DNA from: Hansschlegelia beijingensis
GTDB lineage: Bacteria; Pseudomonadota; Alphaproteobacteria; Rhizobiales; Methylopilaceae
Assembly (NCBI RefSeq): GCF_014196425.1
Contig: NZ_JACIDR010000002.1
Span: 620,001-684,000, forward strand
Direction: 5' to 3'
DNA length: 64,000 bases
The position numbers and the translations under genes are program-made. The notes beneath the pieces are model-generated. The model ran no database searches. It was not told where the DNA came from and worked only from the letters and a program-made list of their open reading frames with translations. Below, piece after piece: positions 47,501-54,062 of the stretch (positions are counted from its first letter, which is position 1; every line of letters starts with the position of its first letter).

Positions 47501-49199
47501 TCTCGGAGATCTTCTGCCGGAAGGTCGCGTTGTGGGCGTGAAGCCTGCGGCCCATGCCGGCCCATTGCGAGCCGTTGCCCGAGAACGCGAAAGCGACCGG
47601 CGCGTCGCGGCCGACCGCGCCGTCGATCGCGACGTCCTTGGCCTCGCCGCCTTCGGCGACCGCGGCGAGCGTCGCCGCCCAGGTCGAGGGATCGTCGCTC
47701 TCCAGCACCAGCCTGCGGGGCAGCAGGTCGCGGGTCGCGGCCACGCTCTTCGCGATGTGGCGGGCGGCCGCGGGGTCGCGGCCCTCGAGCAGCTTGGCGT
47801 AGCTCCCGGCCACCGCCGAGAGCGCCTCCCGGGTGCGGGCCGAGAGCGCGAGGACCGGAGTGCGGCCTTCCGCCTCGACGACCCGCGGCGCGGAGCGGCC
47901 GGACCGGTCCTCGGGCGTCGGATCGCAGACGATGACGTGGGCGTTGGTGCCGCCGAAGCCGAAGGAGTTCACTCCGGCGTAGCGCGGCGCGGAGCCGCGC
48001 GGCAGCGGAACCGCGCTCGTGGCGACGTGCAGCTTCAGCGCGTCGAACGGAATGTCCGGGTTGAGCTCGGTGACGTGCAGGCTCGCGGGCAGCAGATCGT
48101 GCTCGAGAGCGAGGTCCGTCTTGAGCAGGCCCACCAGGCCGGAGGCCGGCTCGAGGTGGCCGACATTGGTCTTCACCGAGCCGATCGGGAGCGGCCCGAC
48201 CGTGCGGCGCTTCACGGCCGCGCCGATCGCGTTGGCCTCCGCCGGGTCGCCGACCCGCGTGCCGGTGCCGTGCGCCTCGATGAAGGCGATGCTGTCGGGA
48301 TCGACGCCGGCCTCTTCGTAGACGCGCTCCAGCAGGCTGAGCTGGGCCTCGGAGGAGGGCAGCGACATGCCGACCGTGCGGCCGTCCGAGTTGACCGCCG
48401 AGGCGGCGATCATCAGGCGCATGGGGCGCTTGGCGGCGCGCGCGACATCGGCGCGCTCCAGCACGATCGCGACGCCGCCCTCGGAGCGGACATAGCCGTC
48501 GCCGCTGGCGTCGAACGCATGGCAGCGGCCGCGCGGCGAGAGCATCGTCGCCTGCGCGAAGGTGATGAACGGGAAGGGGCTCGCCAGGATCGAGACGCCG
48601 ACCACGATGGCGCGCTCGATGCGTCCGGCCCGAAGCGCCGCGACAGCCTCGTTCAGCGCGACGAGCGAGGACGAGCAGGCGGTGTCGACCGTGAAGCTCG
48701 GCCCATGCAGATCGTAAATGTACGAAATACGATTTGATACGATCGATAGCGTATTGCCGGTCGCGAAATAGGCGTCCGCGGACGCCGGATCGAAAATGAT
48801 GCGGTTGCCGTAGTCGAGCGAGGACGTGCCGACATAGACGCCGGTCTCGGATCCGGCCACCGAGGAGGGCGGAATGCCTGCGTCCTCGAGCGCCTCCCAG
48901 ACCAGCTGCAGCGACAGGCGCTGCTGCGGGTCCATCTGTTCCGCTTCACGCGGCGAGATGCCGAAGGCCGCAGGGTCGAAGCCCCAGATGTCGTCCAGCA
49001 CGCCGGCCGCGAACGTGTAGGTCTTGCCTGGCTCGCCCTTGCGCGGGTGCAGGTAGCGCGCGTGATTCCAGCGGTCTTCGCCGACGGTCGTGACGGAGCA
49101 CCGGCCTTCGGCCAGCAGCGACCAGAAGGCGTCGACGTCGTTTGCGCCGGGCAGCCGGCAGGAGCGGCCGACGATCGCGAGGGAAGGCGTCTTCCTCAT
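41589..49199 (-). CDS. Type I polyketide synthase, single highly reducing module (KS-AT-DH-MT-ER-KR-ACP)
   Basis: A 2536-residue multifunctional enzyme. KS about 5-430 (Cys175 in DTACSSSL, His310 in EAHGTGT, His348 in GHLEPASG). AT 535-830 (Ser627 in GHSVGE, specificity loop YPFH 728-731). DH 895-1175 (HKVSGRVIVP with His929; Asp1093 in FDSCFHA). C-methyltransferase-like 1230-1500 (LEIGAGSG 1386-1393). ER 1795-2110 (GGAGGVGLAA). KR 2130-2330 (GGLGGFG, LDD 2221-2223 suggesting B-type, Tyr2278, Asn2282). ACP 2410-2480 (Ser2447 in LGMDSLMG). There is no thioesterase or docking domain; about 55 residues follow the ACP. The domain order is that of fungal highly reducing iterative PKSs. The stop overlaps the oxoamine synthase start. 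Confidence 0.93.
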   Translation of the reverse strand: MRKTPSLAIVGRSCRLPGANDVDAFWSLLAEGRCSVTTVGEDRWNHARYLHPRKGEPGKTYTFAAGVLDDIWGFDPAAFGISPREAEQMDPQQRLSLQLVWEALEDAGIPPSSVAGSETGVYVGTSSLDYGNRIIFDPASADAYFATGNTLSIVSNRISYIYDLHGPSFTVDTACSSSLVALNEAVAALRAGRIERAIVVGVSILASPFPFITFAQATMLSPRGRCHAFDASGDGYVRSEGGVAIVLERADVARAAKRPMRLMIAASAVNSDGRTVGMSLPSSEAQLSLLERVYEEAGVDPDSIAFIEAHGTGTRVGDPAEANAIGAAVKRRTVGPLPIGSVKTNVGHLEPASGLVGLLKTDLALEHDLLPASLHVTELNPDIPFDALKLHVATSAVPLPRGSAPRYAGVNSFGFGGTNAHVIVCDPTPEDRSGRSAPRVVEAEGRTPVLALSARTREALSAVAGSYAKLLEGRDPAAARHIAKSVAATRDLLPRRLVLESDDPSTWAATLAAVAEGGEAKDVAIDGAVGRDAPVAFAFSGNGSQWAGMGRRLHAHNATFRQKISEIDARFAALAKWSIADALFADDLPDRLRRAETAQPLMFAVQVATTAALAAEGLTPDIVLGHSVGEVAAAAASGALTLDQAVAVVHSRSVHQEIAWKNGTMAAVLLPAQEVSALLRDGGFANVEIAAINSERSITISGPESEIKELSRFARTRRVPVRVLDIDYPFHTGLIDAVKEPLLADLAGLQPGATQRTFVSSVTGAVIDGAELGADYWWENVRRPVRFADAVAAAVEEGARVFVEIGPRPVLQTYLSDCLAAAEVTGGVLSCDDHGAGEHDPLRRAVARVIAKGGRVDRELAFGKLDGSAVRLPTYPWQNTRFAVGATAEAQSFYRGFDPHPLIGSRLRADSDEWTAHLDAAVVPLLGDHKVSGRVIVPGAALAEMALAAGRGWLKADVVELADFEIPHALTLEPDSMSEIRTRVSPESRTVEILSRPRLRDDGWVLHATGRVSAPPTVAAQTPSTPAHDGEIFRAADLYARAEAHGLDFGPAFQVVDHVVRYGPDRLSVRLRPEGDRKGERDARYGLHPADFDSCFHALLTLFGVHGDRPDVTYLPMRFGSLRLLKPGAAIAGAEIVVRRLSPRSIDATFTILGADGEIVAVLADARFRAVTLSRRTPLGRLSYHYAPALVGASEGASAPAPTGEELAARAAALGLTATGDVERPEDDLLLEAFAVAAAHESLSAIFGRKRQGAIADLIKRGRLAAASAPLAYSLLGLLEHQGHATAQGDVWTLVAKTGLPPSAEIIRTIIADFPDRGAECVFATRAAVLLPKALRDGPLASPYGASTLAHAGSAAPLVSAGVTAVAETAADLVAQSPAGQPIRILEIGAGSGALTRRLAPLARDPRVTLVVTDPDATAAERLRFAFAGEPNVTVEQFDLAADGADVGRFDLVVGSLGWGATVAASDAMRRLGARIADGGRLVLAALEPTPFLDVVFGVQAGWFERSASPEFPVGGARSSADWTADLGDARLPDQAIAPVAGARSPISLVLAAKRRRATAAVEAAAHVAPLVLVAETPGAAEGLSLAIARAIEGLGRPVTVHQAPAGAGRSNGKTNGHAHAEQGWAPAAELGLRAPAKGATGASADVIAVFDAAEGALSAATADRAGRLLSLARAVHDVSARLWVVAPGALAGGLGAGEDRPEQAALTGFLRVVRNELRGVDIRLLDVSSQLSLDDAARAVAAELAAPKDDVELAITSEGVLAPRLRPGLPEFPVAASDAEGARVAALESGRDGGLDDLSWVAAPALDPAEGEVAIDVSAVGLNFRDVMWALGLLPEEALEDGFAGPGLGIECAGVVTAVGPGVKRYRVGDRVVAFASGAFASRVVTSETAVAPLPDSINFEEGATIPVCFLTAYYALQHLAQLRRGEWVLIHGGAGGVGLAALQIALWKGAKVIATAGSDEKRDLLRALGATHVLSSRSLEFVDEVKKLTGGEGVDVVLNSLFGEAMERSLSVLRPFGRFLELGKRDYYANSRLGLRPFRRNISYFGIDADQLLIHRGDLGQRLFGECMKLFDKGVFAPLPYRAYEANDIGDAFRLMQQSGHVGKIVVRPLDPAQLGETTPPAFRAAEGAHVLVGGLGGFGLATAEWLVANGADRIALIGRSGASTQAARDGVARVEAAGAKVKVFACDAADAAALEKALDETRRDLGPIGGVWHVAMVLDDALLANLDEARFEAVLRPKIDGAHALDKLTRQDPVKQFVVYSSATTVIGNPGQSNYVAANMWLESLVRVRRREGLPGLAIAWGALGDVGYLARTGEVKEKIQKRLGYQTLSGAEALEGLGRVLAHDDLRLETAVITIAPLDWGAARRDLAFLASPMFAQVVAGAEMGPQDSVETIDLAALVRGKDAREARDIVAEILAGEVGRILKLPAKEISPQRPLAELGMDSLMGLELRMSVERRFDIELPLVAIGDSTTLTTIAQSIVSRIHEPDAGAEAGSVNADLVNRHIGDDVAHAELAEFSEAVEARRATLGHVTG

Positions 49200-49524
49200 G
49201 AGCTGCGACGCAGCCCCGCGACGCGCGACGCGCGCGGCAAATCAATGGGACGACTATCGGCCGGCGCGAAAACAGACATGAACCCGGGCTCCGGGGCAGC
49301 CCGGCTCGCCGGGCAGGACGACGTTCGTTTGGGGGCTTCGGCCGTCTATCGAGGCTTTACGAAAAGGTGTCAAGCGCGCCCCCTGCGCCGAACCGCGGCC
49401 GTCTGGGGCGTCTATCGGGGGCCGTTCAGGGGTGTCGGAATACCCGCATCAGTCGCGAAAGGCCGCCAGCCCGCGCCCTCGGTTGATGAGCCGCGCCCTG
49501 CAAGTCGAATCGGCCAGGCCGGCC
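49200..49524. other. Region upstream of the PKS gene
   Basis: No gene seen. It contains the candidate promoter, its imperfect upstream copy (49409-49436), and a leader hairpin GCCCGG/CCGGGC with loop CTCG (about 49299-49314). No divergent gene or regulator gene is present. Confidence 0.5.
49345..49373 (-). promoter_or_regulatory. Candidate sigma-70 promoter of the PKS operon
   Basis: Reading on the minus strand: TTGACA (49373-49368), a 17-bp spacer, and GATAGA (49350-49345). The predicted start would give a leader of about 140 nt before the PKS ATG. The same arrangement recurs 65 bp upstream in weaker form. Confidence 0.5.
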
Positions 49525-49878
49525 TCAACGGCGTTTCGCCAGGCGGCGCGCGTTCGCGCGCACGGCGCGGTTGACCGGCGCCAGCGCCGCCTCGCCGGCG
49601 GCGACCATCAGGCCGGCGGCCGCGACCGGGCCCGCAGCCGTCGCGAGGCCTCCGAGGACCTGGCCTGCCGCGAAGGTCGCTTCGACGCTCGCCGTAAGCT
49701 TCTCCGTGATCATGCGGTAGTTCTCCTGCGCGCCGCGCGCCGTCGGGCTCCCGGCCTCGGCCACCATGCTGCCCAGCCGGTTGGCGACGACAAAGCCGGC
49801 GAACGGCGCCATGGCCGCATAGCCGGTGGCGAGGGCGGCCTGCCGGCGCCACAAATCGAGAAGCTCGAACGGGTCCAT
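49525..49878 (-). CDS. Hypothetical small alpha-helical protein (phasin-like pattern)
   Basis: A 117-residue protein with a predicted helical, amphipathic sequence: MDPFELLDLWRRQAALATGYAAM at the start, a central NYRMITEKLTASVEATFAAGQV helix, an Ala/Gly/Val-rich hydrophobic segment (about 75-97) and a basic tail. Length and helical pattern recall small phasin-like proteins, but the resemblance is weak and I do not assign a function. It ends 325 bp upstream of the PKS on the same strand; co-transcription is possible but a PKS promoter lies between. Confidence 0.55.
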   Translation of the reverse strand: MDPFELLDLWRRQAALATGYAAMAPFAGFVVANRLGSMVAEAGSPTARGAQENYRMITEKLTASVEATFAAGQVLGGLATAAGPVAAAGLMVAAGEAALAPVNRAVRANARRLAKRR

Positions 49879-50054
49879 ACTCGGTCCTGCCTGCGCTGGC
49901 GCCTGAGCGATCATCGCTGCGCTGCAGCAACCTAACACTCGGAGCCCGGCGAACGTTCATGCGTGGGGGGAAGGTCGGCGTTGCGCGCCCGCGCGTTGAC
50001 CGGTTTCGGCCGAAGCTGCCATAGCGCACGCTCCCCCAGGGCCGGCAGAGCTCC

Positions 50055-50987
50055 ATGGTCAGCATTCTGGAACGCATCGGATCGAGCCTGTTCCAGCGGC
50101 CTTACCTGCTGCTGTCGCTGACCTCGCTGTTCTGGGCCGGCAATCTGGTGCTCGGACGCTTCGTGGCCGGCCACGTGCCGCCCGTGACGCTGGCGTTCGC
50201 ACGTTGGACAGGGGCCTTCACGCTGCTCATCGGCTTCGCGCTGCCCCATCTGCGGCGAGACTGGCCGGCGATCCGCGCCAATCTCGGGCGGCTGTCCCTG
50301 ATGGCGCTCACCGGCATCGGCGCCTACAACACGCTCTCCTACTGGGGATTGCAGAGCACCGAGGCGCTGAACGCGCTGCTCATCCAGTCGACCGGCCCGC
50401 TTCTGATCGGCGTCTGGACGGCGCTGCTGTTCCGCGACCTGATGAGCCGCGCTCAGCTGCTCGGCGTTCTGGCGTCGCTCGCGGGGGTCGCGGTGATCGT
50501 CAGCCGAGGCGATCTGGCGGCGCTCGCCCGCATTCATCTGAACGTTGGCGATGTCGCGATCCTGGTCGCGATGGTGATCTACGGGCTCTATTCGGCGCTG
50601 CTCAGGCTGAAGCCCGCCATGCACTGGTTGTCGTTCCTGACGGCCACCATAGGCATTGGCGCGGTGTTCCTGCTTCCGCTGCTGGCCGCGGAGCTTGCCT
50701 CCGGCCGCACGCCCACGCTGGACGCGACCACGGCCGGCGCGATCGCCTATGTGGCGATCTTCCCGTCGACGCTCGCCTACCTGTTCTTCATCCGCGGCGT
50801 GGAGTTGATCGGCGCGAACCGCGCCGGTCCCTTCTTCCATCTGATGCCGCTGTTCGGGGCGCTCATGGCGATCGCCTTCCTGGGGGAGCGTCCGCAGCCG
50901 TTCCACGCGGTCGGCTTCGCGCTGATCCTCGTCGGCGTCGCGATCGCGGCGCGAGGACGGGCGCCGGCGATCGCCCAGCAGGCGTGA
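50055..50987 (+). CDS. EamA/DMT-family permease
   Basis: A 310-residue inner-membrane protein with ten hydrophobic helices and two EamA repeats (about 18-145 and 160-300). LSLTSLFWAGNLVLGRF, FPSTLAYLFFIRGVELIGANRAG and PLFGALMAIAFLGERP are typical of the drug/metabolite transporter superfamily. Substrate unknown. Divergent from the 117-residue gene and convergent with fhs, 31 bp away. Confidence 0.9.
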   Translation: MVSILERIGSSLFQRPYLLLSLTSLFWAGNLVLGRFVAGHVPPVTLAFARWTGAFTLLIGFALPHLRRDWPAIRANLGRLSLMALTGIGAYNTLSYWGLQSTEALNALLIQSTGPLLIGVWTALLFRDLMSRAQLLGVLASLAGVAVIVSRGDLAALARIHLNVGDVAILVAMVIYGLYSALLRLKPAMHWLSFLTATIGIGAVFLLPLLAAELASGRTPTLDATTAGAIAYVAIFPSTLAYLFFIRGVELIGANRAGPFFHLMPLFGALMAIAFLGERPQPFHAVGFALILVGVAIAARGRAPAIAQQA

Positions 50988-51018
50988 CGCGGCCGGGCGG
51001 GCCGGCCGCGTCGCGCGG

Positions 51019-52692
51019 TCAGGCGATGCCGTCGATGGTGCCGTCCGGCAGCAGCTTGATGTTCGCCGACGCGGGCACCTTCGGCAGGCCCGGCATGGTC
51101 ATCAGGTCGCCGCAGATCACCACCACGAAGCCTGCGCCGGCCGACAGCCGGACCTCGCGGATCGGCAGGGTGTGGCCGGTCGGAGCACCATAGGCGGTCG
51201 GGTCGGCCGAGAAGGAGTTCTGGGTCTTGGCGATGCAGACCGGGAACTTGCCGTAGCCTGCCTCTTCCCACTCCTTGAGCTGCTTCTTGATCGCCGCGGA
51301 GGCCTGCACCTTGTCGGCGCGGTAGATCTCCTTGGCGATGGTCTCGACCTTCTGCAGCAGCGGCATGTCGTCGGGATAAAGCGGCTTGAAGTCGGCCGAC
51401 TGCTCGTTCGCGACCCGCACGACCTCACGCGCCAGCGCTTCGGCGCCCTTGCCGCCGTCCGCCCAGTGCCGGCAGACCACGGCCTCTACGCCGAAGTCGC
51501 GCCGCACCGCCGTCTGAAGCGCCTCGATCTCCGCGTCGGTGTCGGCCACGAAGTGGTTGATCGCCACCACGACCGGGACGCCGAACTTCTTCACGTTCTC
51601 GATGTGGCGGCCAAGATTGGCGAGACCGGCCTTGAGAGCGTCGACGTTCTCGGTCTTGAGATCGTTCTTCGCCATGCCGCCGTGCATCTTGAGCGCGCGC
51701 ACGGTCGCGACGATCACGACCACGTCCGGCGACAGCCCGGAGAAGCGGCACTTGATGTCCATGAACTTCTCGGCGCCGAGGTCCGCGCCGAAGCCGGCCT
51801 CCGTCACCGTCCAGTCCGCGAGCTTCATCGCCGTCGAGGTGGCGATCACCGAGTTGCAGCCATGCGCGATGTTGGCGAACGGGCCGCCATGGATGAAGAC
51901 CGGGGAGCCCTCGATCGACTGCACCATGTTGGGGCGCAGCGCGTCGCGCAGCAGCACGCCGAGCGAACCCTGAGCGTCGACGTCCTTCGCGGTGATCGGC
52001 TTCCGGTCCGGCGTGTAGGCGACGACGATGCGGCTGATCCGCTCCTCGAGGTCGTGGAGGTCCTTGGCCAGGCAGAAGATCGCCATGATCTCGGAGGCGA
52101 CCGTGATGTCGAAGCCGGCCTCGCGAGTGTAGCCGTTGGTGGGCGCGCCGACGCCCGAGATGATGGAGCGCAGCGTCCGGTCGTTCATGTCGAGCACGCG
52201 GCGGAACACGATGCGGCGCGGGTCGATGTTGAGCGGGTTGCCCCAGTAGAGCGAGTTGTCGACGAGCGCGGCGAGCAGGTTGTTCGCGCTGGTGATGGCG
52301 TGGAAGTCGCCCGTGAAGTGCAGGTTGATCTGCTCCATCGGGACCACCTGGGCCTTGCCGCCGCCGGCCGCCCCGCCCTTCACGCCGAACACCGGGCCGA
52401 GCGACGGCTCGCGCAGGCACATGATGGCCTTCTCGCCGATCAGGTTGAGCGCGTCGCCGAGCCCCACGGTCGTGGTCGTCTTGCCCTCGCCGGCCGGCGT
52501 CGGGCTGATCGCGGTGACGAGCACCAGCTTGGCGTTCGGCTTGGCCGGAAGCTCGGCGATGAACCGATCATCCACCTTGGCGATGTGCTTGCCGTAATTG
52601 TGGAGCGCGTCCTCGGGGACGCCGACCTTGGCTGCGATCTCGACGATCGGCTTCAGTTCGGCCGCGCGGGCGATCTCGATGTCGGTCGGCAT
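51019..52692 (-). CDS. fhs: Formate--tetrahydrofolate ligase
   Basis: ATP-dependent synthesis of 10-formyl-THF from formate, feeding one-carbon units; in methylotrophs it links formate to the serine cycle. The 557-residue protein has the nucleotide-binding [11 protein letters not shown] (64-74), [27 protein letters not shown] and [12 protein letters not shown]. Length is normal. Upstream, on the same strand, lie a 16-bp perfect palindrome and a 54-residue membrane gene. No other C1 gene is nearby. Confidence 0.97.
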   Translation of the reverse strand: MPTDIEIARAAELKPIVEIAAKVGVPEDALHNYGKHIAKVDDRFIAELPAKPNAKLVLVTAISPTPAGEGKTTTTVGLGDALNLIGEKAIMCLREPSLGPVFGVKGGAAGGGKAQVVPMEQINLHFTGDFHAITSANNLLAALVDNSLYWGNPLNIDPRRIVFRRVLDMNDRTLRSIISGVGAPTNGYTREAGFDITVASEIMAIFCLAKDLHDLEERISRIVVAYTPDRKPITAKDVDAQGSLGVLLRDALRPNMVQSIEGSPVFIHGGPFANIAHGCNSVIATSTAMKLADWTVTEAGFGADLGAEKFMDIKCRFSGLSPDVVVIVATVRALKMHGGMAKNDLKTENVDALKAGLANLGRHIENVKKFGVPVVVAINHFVADTDAEIEALQTAVRRDFGVEAVVCRHWADGGKGAEALAREVVRVANEQSADFKPLYPDDMPLLQKVETIAKEIYRADKVQASAAIKKQLKEWEEAGYGKFPVCIAKTQNSFSADPTAYGAPTGHTLPIREVRLSAGAGFVVVICGDLMTMPGLPKVPASANIKLLPDGTIDGIA

Positions 52693-52750
52693 TCAGCAAC
52701 GGCTCCAGCGAAAAGGACTTGAGCCCGGAGGGCCGGGCGCCGCTGTTTTG

Positions 52751-52766
52751 GCCCGCCCGGGCGGGC
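52751..52766. repeat. Perfect 16-bp GC palindrome upstream of fhs
   Basis: Sequence GCCCGCCCGGGCGGGC, centred about 66 bp before the fhs ATG. On the minus strand it is followed by CAAAACAG rather than T, so it is not a terminator for either direction. A shorter GCCCGG/CCGGGC hairpin (52721-52736) lies between it and fhs. Confidence 0.45.
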
Positions 52767-52865
52767 GCCGCAAGCCGATGGCTCGTCGCAGCCCGCGGGC
52801 GCACGACGAAGGTATGATGAAAGCGCCTGGCGACCGGCTAAGAGTTTCGCCGGAGGAAATAATTT

Positions 52866-53030
52866 CTACTGACCGAGCCCGATAAGCTGGAGCAGGTCGC
52901 CCGCCAGGGTCAGGAAGGCGGCGTCGAATATCGCGAAGCCCAACGCGAGCGCCGGGAAGGTGGCCACCGAGCTCCGCGCCGGCTGCCGGCGGCGGCTCGA
53001 CGATTGGAGGCGAGGAGACTGAATGCGCAT
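52866..53030 (-). CDS. Small hypothetical membrane protein (54 aa)
   Basis: A 54-residue open frame. An Arg/Ser-rich, strongly basic first half (residues 1-22) is followed by a hydrophobic helix (about 23-43) and a short amphipathic end LLQLIGLGQ. A GAGGG site lies about 8 nt before the ATG. It is 173 bp upstream of fhs on the same strand. I recognise no family. It could be a real small inner-membrane protein or a leader peptide. Confidence 0.4.
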   Translation of the reverse strand: MRIQSPRLQSSSRRRQPARSSVATFPALALGFAIFDAAFLTLAGDLLQLIGLGQ

Positions 53031-53351
53031 GCGGCTGCCCTCGCTTCGCTAGCGCCCAGAGCCGCTGGGCCGTTCGTGCAGGCTGCGCGCCCAATTATTG
53101 ACAAAGGATGACCAGGGCCGACTGCGCCGGATCGGACGGCGGCGCTTTTCCCCCGGGATTTCCGCCCTACCATCAAGGCAGACGTGATCAGCTGATAAAC
53201 AGTTCGACTCTATTCAAAATGTTCGGGTTGTCGATTTACGTAATCGCAAGGTCGGGCAGGTAACGTCGAAATGTTCCCCGCGAGCCGACGACATCCAGAG
53301 ACGCGCGACCGGGGGAGCTGTCGTCATTTCCGCGGGTAAGGAGTGTTTCGC
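53031..53351. promoter_or_regulatory. Region upstream of flp1
   Basis: Non-coding, lower in GC than its surroundings after 53170. It contains a perfect 10-bp palindrome ATCAGCTGAT (53187-53196) and an inverted repeat CGATT/AATCG with 5-bp centre (53232-53246), about 105 bp before the flp1 ATG. A TTGACA at 53098 has no matching -10 box. An AAGGAG site precedes flp1. Confidence 0.45.
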
Positions 53352-53513
53352 ATGAGCATCATCAAGCCTTTCGCGAAGGATGAGTCCGGCGCCACGGCGA
53401 TCGAGTATGGCCTGATCGCGGTCGGGATCGCGATCACCATCATCGCGGTCGTCAGGGGCGTGGGCGGTTCGCTGAACAGCGCCTTCAGCAACGTCAACAC
53501 GGGCCTGAAGTAA
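53352..53513 (+). CDS. flp: Flp/Fap-type pilin (first copy)
   Basis: A 53-residue Flp prepilin. A basic leader (MSIIKPFAKDESG) is followed by the processing motif G-ATAIEYGLIA, with Glu and Tyr at the conserved +5 and +6 positions, and a hydrophobic helix; the C-terminus is SAFSNVNTGLK. Cleavage by CpaA after Gly13 is expected. It is too short for many gene callers. It differs from the second copy at few positions. AAGGAG ribosome-binding site. A bidirectional terminator follows. Confidence 0.93.
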   Translation: MSIIKPFAKDESGATAIEYGLIAVGIAITIIAVVRGVGGSLNSAFSNVNTGLK

Positions 53514-53544
53514 GATCGCCGAAAACGGTCTTATCGTCTTTCCT

Positions 53545-53575
53545 CGGCCGCCCCGGAGAGCTCCGCGGGCGGCCG
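53545..53575. terminator. Bidirectional terminator-like hairpin between flp1 and the convergent gene
   Basis: Arms CGGCCGCCC and GGGCGGCCG (9 bp), with an inner CGGAG/CTCCG stem, followed on the plus side by GTTTCC and on the minus side by a purine-rich tract. It lies exactly between two convergent genes. Confidence 0.6.
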
Positions 53576-53588
53576 AACTGTTTCCTGG

Positions 53589-54062
53589 CTATTGCGGCCG
53601 CGCGCTCGACATTCCGTTGCGCTGGGTGATCTGGGTCGCGGTCGCCGCGAAGGCCTCGGCGTTGTCGCCGATGGAGAGCACCGGCTCGCAGCGCGGATTG
53701 CAGGCGAAGCTCTCGCGCTTGGCGCCCTTCTGAACCACGACCGTTCCATCTGACGGGCGGCCGACATTGACGATCGTCTCGCTCAGCACGGCGCCGGCGC
53801 CGTCGAGCAGCATGATGTTCGTCGAGCCGAAGCTCTTGCCGGTGACGACCAGGACGCCGTTCCGCTGCGTGGTCGCGTCCGCGATCAGCGGATTGCCGAT
53901 GATCACCGTGGCGGTTCCCTCCGGCGCGCGCATGATGCTCGCCCGGTCGACGGCCACGTCCAGAGAGTCCTGCGCGGCGAATGCAGGCTGAGTAAGCATT
54001 CCTACGGATAGCGCGCCGAAGAGGCCGCCGATGCGCAGCATGGCCGCAAGAGACGAGGTCAT
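53589..54062 (-). CDS. Stand-alone pilus-assembly N-terminal (secretin N0-like) domain protein
   Basis: A 157-residue exported protein with a signal peptide ending near AFA-AQD. The mature part resembles the N-terminal domain of RcpA/CpaC-type secretins: DVAVDRASIMRAPEGTATVIIGNPLIADAT, VTGKSFGSTNIMLLDGAG; compare LPRDAKEVFVADPTVANAVV and GAGPGQTDVKFLD in the window's CpaC. A C-terminal extension carries a CNPRC pair. It has no secretin barrel. I use the ATG with a GGGGA site; an ATG 18 bp upstream is possible. It is transcribed against the two flp genes and probably acts in the Tad pilus periplasm. Confidence 0.8.
   Translation of the reverse strand: MTSSLAAMLRIGGLFGALSVGMLTQPAFAAQDSLDVAVDRASIMRAPEGTATVIIGNPLIADATTQRNGVLVVTGKSFGSTNIMLLDGAGAVLSETIVNVGRPSDGTVVVQKGAKRESFACNPRCEPVLSIGDNAEAFAATATQITQRNGMSSARPQ

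Noticed and set aside
41565-48737. A plus-strand open frame of about 2390 codons opposite the PKS gene.
   Set aside because: It is Arg/Gly/Asp-rich low-quality protein with no domain, fully antisense to a PKS with intact catalytic motifs; high GC removes stop codons in this frame.
35736-53030. Homology between the two small membrane ORFs (52 and 54 residues).
   Set aside because: They share length and a basic-then-hydrophobic layout, but no convincing residue-level similarity by eye.
53098-53126. TTGACA as a promoter for flp1.
   Set aside because: No acceptable -10 box at 16-18 bp, and the position is about 250 bp from the gene.
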